DNA from: Gammaproteobacteria bacterium MFB021
Lineage (GTDB): Bacteria; Pseudomonadota; Gammaproteobacteria; Pseudomonadales; Halomonadaceae
Length of the DNA stretch: 64,000 nucleotides
NCBI GenBank assembly: GCA_000737985.1
Contig: JNVT01000067.1
Coordinates: forward strand, 58,878-122,877
Direction of reading: 5' to 3'
The translations under genes and the position numbers were made by a program. Below are positions 45,707 to 54,033 of the stretch, piece after piece. The notes below the pieces were generated by a model. The model ran no database searches. It was given only the letters and a program-made list of their open reading frames with translations, and had not been told where the DNA came from. Position 1 is the stretch's first letter. Every line of letters begins with the position of its first letter.

Positions 45707-46116
45707 AGCCCGTGGCCGGTTATCTCGCCGGGCTGCTGTTCGGGCTGGGTTTAGCGATCAGCGGCATGACCGACCCCGCCCGGGTGATTGGCTTTCTCGA
45801 TGTCGCCGGCGCCTGGGACCCGACCCTGATCTTCGTGCTCGGCGCGGCCGTGGTCACCACCTTCATCGGCTACCGCCTGGTGTGGCGCCGCGCCACGCCG
45901 CTGCTGACGGGACGCTTTCAACTGCCGAGCCGGCGCGATCTGGATGCCCGGCTACTGGGCGGTGCCGCACTCTTCGGTATCGGCTGGGGGCTCTCCGGCT
46001 ACTGCCCGGGCCCGGCGGTGGCCTCGTTGCCGGGGCTGAGCGGGCCGCTGGCGGCGTTTCTGGTGGCGCTGGTCATCGGTTGGTGGCTGGCGCGCCGGCT
46101 TTCTCCCGCTCACTGA
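45703..46116 (+). CDS. YeeE/YedE-family sulfur transporter, second half
   Basis: A 137-residue membrane protein, about four helices. GLLFGLGLAISGMTDPARVI is the conserved opening and GLSGYCPGPAVASLPG carries the second family cysteine. Its ATG overlaps the stop of the first half (ATGA), so the two halves are made together and should pair into one transporter. It closes the sulfide-oxidation operon. Confidence 0.9.
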   Translation: MKPVAGYLAGLLFGLGLAISGMTDPARVIGFLDVAGAWDPTLIFVLGAAVVTTFIGYRLVWRRATPLLTGRFQLPSRRDLDARLLGGAALFGIGWGLSGYCPGPAVASLPGLSGPLAAFLVALVIGWWLARRLSPAH

Positions 46117-46191
46117 GGAGCCAACTCATCCTGGCATCATCGCCGTTCGTCAGACTGTGGCGGGAATGGATCGGGTGAAAATGGGAGAAAC

Positions 46192-46887
46192 ATGCGCGTA
46201 CTACTCGTGGAGGACGATGCACCGGTGGCGGCCGGCATCGAGGCGGGATTGGCGCTGAGCGACTTCGTCGTCGATACCGTGACCACACTGGACAGTGCAC
46301 GCGGGGCGTTGGCCGCGATCGACTACGATGCTGTGGTGCTGGATCGCCGCCTGCCCGACGGCGATGGTTTAGCGCTGCTGCAGCAGTGGCGTCGTGCGGG
46401 TATTGCCATGCCGGTGCTGATGCTGACGGCAAGAGATGCCGTGGCCAGTCGTGTCGAAGGTCTTCAGGGCGGGGCCGACGATTATCTGGTCAAGCCGTTC
46501 GACCTGGATGAGTTGACGGCAAGGCTGCAGGCGCTGTTGCGCCGCAGCGCCGGGCAGATCGATCGCTCCCTTCGCCATGGGCACCTGGCACTGGACCCCG
46601 TCGCTCGCAGCGTGACGCTGGATGGCGTACCGGTGACGCTGGTGCGTCGCGAGCTGATGCTGCTGGAGGCGCTGATGCGCGCGCGTGGGCGGATACTGAG
46701 CGCCGACCAGTTGAAGGATCGCCTTTACGGCATCGATGACGAGATCGAGAGCAACGCCCTCAACGTGCAAGTCTACCAATTGCGTCGCAAGCTAGGACGC
46801 GATGTGATCGAGACGGTCCGGGGCGTCGGCTATCGTCTCGGCGCGCTTCCCGCCGACGAGCGACTGCATGGCGATACGCCCTCATGA
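46192..46887 (+). CDS. OmpR-family response regulator (QseB/PmrA/TctD-like)
   Basis: A 231-residue regulator. The receiver domain has the acidic pair VEDDAP, phospho-acceptor D51 (VVLDRRLPDGDG) and the lysine in DDYLVKPFDLDEL. It is followed by a winged-helix DNA-binding domain (VTLVRRELMLLEALMRARGR, then VQVYQLRRKLG). Its stop overlaps the kinase start (ATGA). Targets are not given by the sequence; the convergent dsb operon and the sulfide operon are the closest redox genes. Confidence 0.95.
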   Translation: MRVLLVEDDAPVAAGIEAGLALSDFVVDTVTTLDSARGALAAIDYDAVVLDRRLPDGDGLALLQQWRRAGIAMPVLMLTARDAVASRVEGLQGGADDYLVKPFDLDELTARLQALLRRSAGQIDRSLRHGHLALDPVARSVTLDGVPVTLVRRELMLLEALMRARGRILSADQLKDRLYGIDDEIESNALNVQVYQLRRKLGRDVIETVRGVGYRLGALPADERLHGDTPS

Positions 46888-48188
46888 GCCTGCGGCTGCG
46901 TCTCGTCGCCACGCTCGGGATCACGCTGATGCTGCTGTGGGGGCTGACCGCGGCGTGGTCGATGCGCGATCTCTCGACCCAGCTCGAAACGTCGCTGGAT
47001 CAGCGTCTGGCTCAGTCGGCGCGAATGGTCGCCGGCCTGCTCGATCGCGTGCCTGCGGCGGCCTGGGATGGAGAAGTCGGCGAGACATCGACCATCCCTG
47101 CGCTCGAAGGCGTCGCCTGCCGCGTGTCATCGCTGCGCGGGCAGGTGGTGGCGGGTACGCATCCGGAGATGAACGATGTTCTCGCAGTCGATGACGAAGG
47201 CTACAGCGACCGCGATCACAACGGTCAGCGCTGGCGCGTCTATACCCTGGTCGACGACGACAAGCGCATCACTGTGGCGGATCGCCTGCGGGAGCGGGAG
47301 TCGTTGCTGGCCCAGGTACGCCGTGCCGCGTTCTATCCCTTTCTACTCGCTTCGATCGGCAGCCTGATTGCACTGTGGTGGGGTGTAACCCGGGGTCTGT
47401 CGCCGCTGTCGAGGCTGCAGCGACGCCTGATGTCACGCGATCACGACGATCTCTCGGCACTACCGATCCGTGGCTTACCGGGGGAAATTCGCCCGCTGAT
47501 CGACGGTTTCAACACCCTGCTTGCACGCACCCGGCGCATGCTGGAGCTGGAGCAGCGCTTTACCGACGATGCCGCGCATGAGCTACGCACACCGCTGACC
47601 GCGATTCGTACCCATCTGCAGATCGCGCGACGCGTCGACGGCGATCCTCGCCGGGAGGCGATGCAGCAGGCGGAGGCGGGGGTGATGCGGCTGACGAAGA
47701 CGCTCGACCAGTTGCTGTTGCTGGCACGCATGGAGAGCGAAGAGATCGCTCGGGGGCATGTCGACTCTACGCGGCTTGGCGACGCCCTGGAGGCCGCGAT
47801 GGTAGAGACCGGCAGTCGCGATCGTTGTCACTGGCAAGCTTCGGTCGACCGGCTTCACGCGGCGTTGTCCGGGGAGCTGCTGATGATCGCGCTGCGCAAT
47901 CTGCTCGAGAACGCCATGCGTCACGGTTCGCCCGACACCCCGATCGAGATCGAGGCGCAGGAGGCGGATGGCATGGCCGTGATCGACATCGTCAACCAGG
48001 GCGAGACCATCCCGCCCGAACAGATCGTCCGCCTGACGGAGCGCTTTCATCGCGGCAACCATCCGCAGGGCAGCGGCCTGGGGTTATCCATCGTCGAGGC
48101 GATCGCCACCCGGGCGGGCGGCAGCCTGCGGCTCGCCTCCGGCGACGGTATCGGGCTGCGGGTCACGCTCTCGCTGCCTCTGGCCTGA
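46884..48188 (+). CDS. Sensor histidine kinase
   Basis: A 434-residue membrane kinase. The first helix is at about residues 8-25, a periplasmic sensor region of about 120 residues follows, and the second helix is at about 150-168. A HAMP-like linker (GLSPLSRLQRRLMSRDHDDL) leads to the dimerisation/phospho-acceptor helix, with H232 in DDAAHELRTPLTAIRTHLQI. The ATPase domain shows the N box (LRNLLENAMRHGSP) and GSGLGLSIVEAIA. It is coupled to the response regulator by overlap. The sensed signal is unknown. Confidence 0.95.
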   Translation: MSLRLRLVATLGITLMLLWGLTAAWSMRDLSTQLETSLDQRLAQSARMVAGLLDRVPAAAWDGEVGETSTIPALEGVACRVSSLRGQVVAGTHPEMNDVLAVDDEGYSDRDHNGQRWRVYTLVDDDKRITVADRLRERESLLAQVRRAAFYPFLLASIGSLIALWWGVTRGLSPLSRLQRRLMSRDHDDLSALPIRGLPGEIRPLIDGFNTLLARTRRMLELEQRFTDDAAHELRTPLTAIRTHLQIARRVDGDPRREAMQQAEAGVMRLTKTLDQLLLLARMESEEIARGHVDSTRLGDALEAAMVETGSRDRCHWQASVDRLHAALSGELLMIALRNLLENAMRHGSPDTPIEIEAQEADGMAVIDIVNQGETIPPEQIVRLTERFHRGNHPQGSGLGLSIVEAIATRAGGSLRLASGDGIGLRVTLSLPLA

Positions 48189-48257
48189 TTCGCCAGAGGC
48201 TTATGAGCAAGGGTAGGTGAGCAGGAGATGGATAAGCTGGGGGGGGGGCAGGAAAGC

Positions 48258-49040
48258 TCAGGGTGAGTCGCTACCCATAATGGTGTGCAGCTTGTCCGGG
48301 GAGGGTGCGCCCATTACCTTGTGCACCTCGCCATCGTCGTCCTGATAGAAAATCACCGGTGTGGCATAGAGCTGGGCGTCGCGCATCACTTGCGTGTTGT
48401 CGGCGACCCACCGCTCGCTCTGATCGGTTCCCTCGCTGTCCGGCATGGCGCCGGTGCGATAGTGCTCGGCGATCGCGGCGCTGGGATCGTCTGCCGCCAG
48501 AATCGCGGCGGCTTTCTCAGGGCTGTCTGCTTTCAGAATGCCCACCATCAGGTGACGAATCTGGACATCACCGCTCTCGACCCAAGGCTGAGCATCCTGC
48601 CAGAACTTGCGGCAGTAGGGGCAGTTGGGATCGCTGAAGGTGTAGACCACGCGCGAGGCATCGGTATCTCCCTCGCGAACCCAGTGATGATCCGCCATCG
48701 CCTTCCATAGCTCGGCGTTCTTGGGTCCATCGACGAGCTGTTCCAGCGGCTCGGCAGAGACGTCGCGGCCCTGGGCGTCGATCAGCGTGCCGACGACGGC
48801 ATGCTCGCCATCCGGCGTCAGATAAGCGGCCACACTCTGTCCTCTCATGCTGGCAGCGTAGCCCCTGAGACCGCGGGGGGCATCGAACTCACCGTGAATG
48901 GTGAGGCCCTGCTGCTCGAGTGTCTGAATCGGCGCAGGCCAGTCGTCGGCGAATGCGGGCAGGCTTGCCGCCAGGGCAATACCGGCAGCCAATGGCAGCG
49001 CGAGCCGCAGTGGCATCATTCGGGGGGCGTGATCCCGCAT
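48258..49040 (-). CDS. DsbG/DsbC-like periplasmic thiol:disulfide interchange protein
   Basis: A 260-residue secreted thioredoxin-fold protein. A signal peptide (hydrophobic residues 11-29) ends at AFA-DD. The N-terminal dimerisation region is followed by the thioredoxin domain with FSDPNCPYCRKFW (C140-P-Y-C143) and the cis-Pro in YATPVIFYQ. It isomerises or reduces wrong disulfides or sulfenylated cysteines in the periplasm. I begin at ATG 49040, with AGGAG nine bases upstream, rather than at 49112. It is third in the dsbD-tlpA-dsbG unit, which supplies its electrons. Confidence 0.9.
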   Translation of the reverse strand: MRDHAPRMMPLRLALPLAAGIALAASLPAFADDWPAPIQTLEQQGLTIHGEFDAPRGLRGYAASMRGQSVAAYLTPDGEHAVVGTLIDAQGRDVSAEPLEQLVDGPKNAELWKAMADHHWVREGDTDASRVVYTFSDPNCPYCRKFWQDAQPWVESGDVQIRHLMVGILKADSPEKAAAILAADDPSAAIAEHYRTGAMPDSEGTDQSERWVADNTQVMRDAQLYATPVIFYQDDDGEVHKVMGAPSPDKLHTIMGSDSP

Positions 49041-49108
49041 CGTTGTCGTCTCCTTTTCTGGATATCCGGGGCGAGTGAAGCACTCGGGTTGAACGCGCGT
49101 CCGGGTCG

Positions 49109-49933
49109 TCATGGGGTGAAGCGCTCGAGACTGCGATCGAGCGTGGCGCGGGAAAGTTCGCCGAAGTGGGTATCGACGAGCTGGCCATCGGCGTCGTAGT
49201 AGAGGGTGGTCGGCATCGCCACCGCGCCCACCTTCCTACCGAAGGTCATGTTCGGATCGCGATAGAGATGATCGAGCGAGAGGGACTCCCGCTGCAGAAA
49301 CGTCTCGATGGCGTCGACGCTCTCGCCCTGATTGACGAACACGAACGACACGTCTTCCCGCTCTCGTTGGGCCTGTTCCAGCATCGGCATCTCACGACGA
49401 CAGGGTGGACACCAGCTCGCCCAGAGATTGACCACCATGGGCCGGTCGGATGCCAGCAGCACGGTGGGCAGAGCTACCGGCGACCCATCGAGGTTCGCCA
49501 GCGGGGTCGAGGGCAGGCTTGCCCCGCTGGGTGTCATCAATGTCAGGGCGCCAGCGGTCATCGACCAAGCCAGGGCACCCGAGAGAACCGCTGCACCCAG
49601 GGGGCGACGCATGGCCGGCTGCCGCCAGAAGCGCCAGGCCAGATAGATGAAAGCGATGACCAGCCCCGCCAGTGGCTCGAACCCGCGATCCCTGATGTCT
49701 AGCCAGGACCAGAAGGTGTCGTAGCTCTGCCAGTAGTGGGCCACGAACACGATGCGTGCGCCGATCACGCCGATCAGCAACGCATTGAACAGAACATCGC
49801 CGACGCTGACCTGTCTGCGATGGCCCATCCAGGCACCCACGATCAGAGCGACGATCATGGACAGGACCAGCAGAAGCTGACCCAGACTCACGCCTAGGGG
49901 CCCCAGGGCGATACTGCGATCAAGCGAATTCAT
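49109..49933 (-). CDS. TlpA-like thioredoxin with N-terminal Lgt-like membrane domain
   Basis: A 274-residue fusion. Residues 1-130 form about four membrane helices resembling part of prolipoprotein diacylglyceryl transferase (LIGVIGARIVFVAHYWQSYD), without its full catalytic set. Residues about 140-274 are a TlpA/ResA thioredoxin domain facing the periplasm, with NLWASWCPPCRREM (C175-P-P-C178) and the cis-Pro in VAMPTTLYYD. It starts 2 bp after the dsbD stop. It probably passes electrons from DsbD to DsbG or to a client protein. Confidence 0.88.
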   Translation of the reverse strand: MNSLDRSIALGPLGVSLGQLLLVLSMIVALIVGAWMGHRRQVSVGDVLFNALLIGVIGARIVFVAHYWQSYDTFWSWLDIRDRGFEPLAGLVIAFIYLAWRFWRQPAMRRPLGAAVLSGALAWSMTAGALTLMTPSGASLPSTPLANLDGSPVALPTVLLASDRPMVVNLWASWCPPCRREMPMLEQAQREREDVSFVFVNQGESVDAIETFLQRESLSLDHLYRDPNMTFGRKVGAVAMPTTLYYDADGQLVDTHFGELSRATLDRSLERFTP

Positions 49934-49935
49934 GG

Positions 49936-51813
49936 TCAGCCCTCCGTGGACTCGTTGGCGTTCTGTCTGGCCTGCGTGTAGCGGTCGAGAAAGGCCTCGG
50001 CATCCAGCTCGCCGATGATGCGGGCGCTGCGCTGCTCTTGAGCATCGGGGCCGAACCACATCAGGGTCGGCGGACCGACGATGCCGAAGTGCTGCATGAT
50101 CGCCTGGTCCTCGGCGTCGTAATCCGTAACGTCGATACTCAGTCGCTGCACGTCCTGGAGCGCATCCTTCACGGCCGGGTCGCTGAACACTTCCCGTTCG
50201 ATGACCTCGCAGGAGACACACCAGTCGGCGGTGAATTCGACCAGTGTCATCTGGCCGCTGTTGGCGGTGGCCTGGACGCGGCGTTCGAGCGTGGCCAGGT
50301 CCTTCACGTCGTCGAACGCGACAGGCCCAGCTCCGTTGGCACTCTGCGAGGTCGCTGCCACACCGCTTGGCAAGTAGATCGAGAGGGGTTGCCACGGATC
50401 CCTGGCGCCACCGGCGGCACCGATCAGGATCAACGTGCTCCACAGACCGATGATGGCGGCACTGGCCGTCGCAACCTGGCGCAGGACGCCTCCTGGCCTA
50501 TCGCCATTTGGGTCGTTACCACGTGCCAGAGCGACGAGAGAGATCGCGGCGCCCAGGCCCAGCGCGCCCCACAGGCCAAGAACGACGGCATCCGAGAGGA
50601 TTCGGGCGACGAACCAGATCGCCATGCCCAGCAGCACGAAGCCGAAAAGCGCTTTGACGCGGGTCATCCAGGCGCCGGGCCGGGGTAGCAACTGGCTGCC
50701 GAGCGTGCCGATCAGAACCAGTGGGGCGCCCATGCCGAGGCCCAGCGCGAGCAGTGCCGCACCGCCCAACCACGGATTGCCGGTGTCGGCGATGAAGAGC
50801 AAAGCACCGGCGAGAGGGGCAGTCATGCAGGGGCCGACCAGCAGGGCGGAGAGCCCCCCCATGGCAGCGACGCCGGTGAAGCGGCCGCCGCGTTGTCTCG
50901 ACAGCCCCGCATCCAGGCGTTGACGCAGCGCCCGCGGCAGTTCGAGCTCAAAGGCACCGAACATGGCGAGCGCCAGCACCACGAACAGTGCCGAGAAAAT
51001 GCCGATGAACCAGACGTTCTGAAACAGCATCTGCAGATTAGCGCCAGCCATGGCCGCGGCCACACCCAATATCGCGTAGGTTGCAGCCATGGGGAGAACG
51101 TAGGCGAGCGAAAGCGCGAAGCCGGCGGCGCGCGGATTCTCCCCGCTACGACGTTGGCCGACGATCAGGCTGGAGAGAATGGGGATCATCGGCAGCACGC
51201 AGGGCGTGAAGGTCAACAGCAACCCCATGCCGAAGAACGCTGCCAGCGTCCAGATGCCGTTACCACCGGCAAGCTGCGCCGCCAGCTGCTGATCTTCCGC
51301 CATCGCCGCGCCTGTCTGGGGGCCGGGGCTCGGTGCGACAGACGATGACGTGGCAGATGGCGCGTTCGCGATGTCGCTTCCCCGGGCATCGGCGACCGAC
51401 TCCAGATCGAAAGTCCGCAGCTGGGGTGGATAGCAGAGGCCGGCATCGGCGCAACCCTGCCAACGCAGGGTGAGGGTATCGGCTGCCCCGGGCTGCGTGG
51501 TCATGCGCAATGCATGACGGTAGATCTCGGACCGGCCGAAGTACTCGTCCTCGATGGTCTCCCCCTCGGGAATATCGAGCGATAGTTCGCGCTCATCGGC
51601 CTTGGCAGAGAAACTGTGGCGATAGAGGTAGTAACCGGGCTCGATCTGCCAGTCGATGTCTAATCCGTTGCCGTCTCGTACCAGCGTTGGCTTGAAGGCC
51701 TGATCCGGTGGCAGGAAGTCGCTCTGTTGCCCGAAAGGATCCTGCGCCATGACCAGCGTGGCCATGGTGAACAGGACCAGCGCCCCTGCCCAGCGTTCTC
51801 GGCTAGATGGCAT
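49936..51813 (-). CDS. dsbD: Thiol:disulfide interchange protein DsbD
   Basis: A 625-residue three-domain electron carrier. A signal peptide leads to the N-terminal Ig-like domain, with its cysteine pair in WQGCADAGLCYPP. The eight-helix membrane core has cysteines in LTFTPCVLPMIPI and VGPCMTAPLAGALL. The C-terminal thioredoxin domain has FTADWCVSCEVIE. It brings reducing power from cytoplasmic thioredoxin to the periplasm. I begin at ATG 51813; the frame extends to 51894 without a signal-like start. It leads the operon with tlpA and dsbG, a layout close to ScsBCD-type modules. Confidence 0.93.
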   Translation of the reverse strand: MPSSRERWAGALVLFTMATLVMAQDPFGQQSDFLPPDQAFKPTLVRDGNGLDIDWQIEPGYYLYRHSFSAKADERELSLDIPEGETIEDEYFGRSEIYRHALRMTTQPGAADTLTLRWQGCADAGLCYPPQLRTFDLESVADARGSDIANAPSATSSSVAPSPGPQTGAAMAEDQQLAAQLAGGNGIWTLAAFFGMGLLLTFTPCVLPMIPILSSLIVGQRRSGENPRAAGFALSLAYVLPMAATYAILGVAAAMAGANLQMLFQNVWFIGIFSALFVVLALAMFGAFELELPRALRQRLDAGLSRQRGGRFTGVAAMGGLSALLVGPCMTAPLAGALLFIADTGNPWLGGAALLALGLGMGAPLVLIGTLGSQLLPRPGAWMTRVKALFGFVLLGMAIWFVARILSDAVVLGLWGALGLGAAISLVALARGNDPNGDRPGGVLRQVATASAAIIGLWSTLILIGAAGGARDPWQPLSIYLPSGVAATSQSANGAGPVAFDDVKDLATLERRVQATANSGQMTLVEFTADWCVSCEVIEREVFSDPAVKDALQDVQRLSIDVTDYDAEDQAIMQHFGIVGPPTLMWFGPDAQEQRSARIIGELDAEAFLDRYTQARQNANESTEG

Positions 51814-51927
51814 CCTCGACTCCCGTGCCTGTTCGTTTCGATACTGGCAGGTTGGACCAGAGAGATGAGCTGAAGATGAAGCGATGTTTGACACGCTGAA
51901 TATCTAGCGCCGCCTATACCAAGCCTA

Positions 51928-52860
51928 CTAGCGGGTGACCACCAGGAGCCCGATCAGCAGTGCCGCGCCACCCGCCAGGAAATTGGCGGTGAGCGGCTCG
52001 TCCAGCAGCAGCGCGCCGAACAGGACGCCGAAGATCGGCGAGAGGAACGAGAAGATGCCGAGCTGGGAGGCAAAATAGCGGCGCAGCAGGGCGAACCACA
52101 GCAGCAGGGCGGCGCAGGAGATCACCAGGGTCTGAAAGGCCAGGCTGGCGATCGCCACGCCGCTCAGCCGAATCTCGCCGAGATCCCCCAGTAGCGCGCT
52201 CGCCGGGAGCAGCAGCAGGCCGGCGACAACGAGCTGGTAGCAGAGTGTCTGCTCCGGTGGCACCTCGGAGAGCGAGGAGCGGCGAATCACCAGGGTGGTC
52301 GCCGCCCAGGCCAGTCCGGCCAGCAGCCCCAGCAGATCGCCGCGCAGGATGTCCGCGGTGTGCGCGAGTTCGGTCGCCGGGGCCAGCGCGAGGACCATGC
52401 CAGCGAAGGCGATCCCCACACCCAGCCACTGGCGCCGCGTCAACTGCTCGCCCGGTACCAGCAGATGCAGCCCTAGGGCGGCGAAGATCGGCGCGGTGTA
52501 GAGAAACACCGACATGTGCGATGCCAGGGTGTAGTCGAGCCCCCAGGCGACGAACGCGAACTCGGCCACGAACCCCAGCCCCACCAGGATGCCCGGCCCG
52601 AGATGGGCGCGGAAATGGGTAACGCGTAGCCCCCGGCGGTAGGCCAGCGCCAGCACCAGCAGTGCCGCCATGGATGAGCGCAGGGCAATCTGAGTCAGTG
52701 GCGAGATATCCGCCGCGGCGAGCTTGATCGCCACCTGCTGAAAGCCCAGCGCCAGACAGAACAGCACCATCAGGGCCCCGGCCTGTGGGTCCAGACGCCG
52801 GCGTAGCGGGGCGTCGGCGTGTGGCGATGGCGGCCGGTGCGACGCTCGCGTCTGTGGCAT
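51928..52860 (-). CDS. EamA/DMT-family transporter
   Basis: A 310-residue ten-helix permease of the drug/metabolite transporter superfamily, made of two EamA repeats (LMVLFCLALGFQQVAIKLAA; later LLGLLAGLAWAATTLVIRRS). Near the end, FSFLSPIFGVLFGALLLDEP is the usual last motif. It exports an unidentified metabolite. AGGAG lies six bases before the ATG at 52860. It is divergent from the LysR gene at 52958, which is the probable regulator, across 97 bp. Confidence 0.9.
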   Translation of the reverse strand: MPQTRASHRPPSPHADAPLRRRLDPQAGALMVLFCLALGFQQVAIKLAAADISPLTQIALRSSMAALLVLALAYRRGLRVTHFRAHLGPGILVGLGFVAEFAFVAWGLDYTLASHMSVFLYTAPIFAALGLHLLVPGEQLTRRQWLGVGIAFAGMVLALAPATELAHTADILRGDLLGLLAGLAWAATTLVIRRSSLSEVPPEQTLCYQLVVAGLLLLPASALLGDLGEIRLSGVAIASLAFQTLVISCAALLLWFALLRRYFASQLGIFSFLSPIFGVLFGALLLDEPLTANFLAGGAALLIGLLVVTR

Positions 52861-52957
52861 GTCACTCTCCTGTGAGTATCGAGGCCCTATCAGAGCAGGT
52901 GGGCGTCGCGCCGCCAAGCGACTAATGTGGTGGCCAAGGCTCAGGAAAACTCACGCG

Positions 52958-53899
52958 ATGAAAGTCGAACGTCTACCGCTGAACGCGCTGCGCGCCTTTG
53001 CCGAGGCGGCCCGCGCAGAGAGTTTCAAGCACGCCGCCGCGCGCCTGGGCGTCACGCCCGGCGCGGTGAGTCGGCAGATCAAGCAGCTCGAAGACCGGCT
53101 CGGCGTAGCGCTCTTCGCCCGCCACGCCAACGGCGTGGTGCTGAACGACGCCGGGCGGGATCTGGCCCGGGAGATCGACGGCGGCCTCGAGCGTATCGCC
53201 GCCGGGGTCAGGTCGGTACGCGAACGTGCCCGGCACGGGCCGATGCTCACGCTCAGTGCACCGCCCTCGTTCACCCAGCTCTGGCTGTTGCCGCGGCTGA
53301 TGGATTTCGAGGCCAGGGTCGGCGGCATCGAGATTTCGCTGGAGGCCACGCAGTCATTCACGCTGCCCGCTTGGCAGGGCGATGGCGCGCGTCTGGCGAT
53401 CCGCTATGGCCGCGGCCCCTGGCCCGATGTCGCCAGCTACCCGCTGTTCGGCGACGTGCTGTTCCCGGTGTGCGCCCCGGCACTGCTGGCGCAGCAGGCG
53501 CGGCCCATGAGGCCCGCCGACCTGGCTCAGCATACCCTGCTCGAGGTCGGCTGGGATTCGCCCCAGGGCATCGCCTTTCCCGGCTGGCGCGAATGGCTCG
53601 AGGCAGCCAGCGTCGCCGACCGCGTGGCGGCGCCGCAACGGCGCTACTCGCTCTCGGGGCTGGCCCTGGACCAGGCCATCGCCGGGCGTGGGGTCATGCT
53701 GGCCAATGCCCCTGTGGCGATGGATCGGCTGAAGAGCGGCGTGCTAGTGCGCCCTTTCGGCGAGCGCCACGTGCTCGCCTCGCCGATGACCTACGAATTG
53801 CTGACCCCGCCCTCGGGCGACATGCCGCCCGCGGTGGCAGGCTTCGTCGATTGGCTGCTGGCCGAGGCCGATGCCTTCGCGCGACAGACGGCCGGATAA
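52958..53899 (+). CDS. LysR family regulator (GcvA/AmpR-like)
   Basis: A 313-residue LysR protein. LPLNALRAFAEAARAESFKH, followed by AAARLGVTPGAVSRQIKQLE, is the winged helix of the GcvA/AmpR branch. The effector domain contains LTLSAPPSFTQLWLLPRL. I start at ATG 52958, where family members begin. It probably controls the divergent EamA exporter. Confidence 0.9.
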   Translation: MKVERLPLNALRAFAEAARAESFKHAAARLGVTPGAVSRQIKQLEDRLGVALFARHANGVVLNDAGRDLAREIDGGLERIAAGVRSVRERARHGPMLTLSAPPSFTQLWLLPRLMDFEARVGGIEISLEATQSFTLPAWQGDGARLAIRYGRGPWPDVASYPLFGDVLFPVCAPALLAQQARPMRPADLAQHTLLEVGWDSPQGIAFPGWREWLEAASVADRVAAPQRRYSLSGLALDQAIAGRGVMLANAPVAMDRLKSGVLVRPFGERHVLASPMTYELLTPPSGDMPPAVAGFVDWLLAEADAFARQTAG

Positions 53900-54033
53900 C
53901 CGCCCCCGGGGCGGGCGCCTCGGGAGAGCGCTTTCGCCCCTTTCTCTGGCTGAGTCTCACTGCTCTCGGCGGTGCGGTGGCGCATCCGGGCTATTGCCGC
54001 CAGACGTCGGGGGTACGCCTGCGCTGGGGAGGA

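Noticed and set aside
49934..50443. Extension of the TlpA-like frame to 444 residues
   Set aside because: The extra sequence overlaps dsbD in a different frame; the TlpA protein has a clean Met start 2 bp after the dsbD stop.
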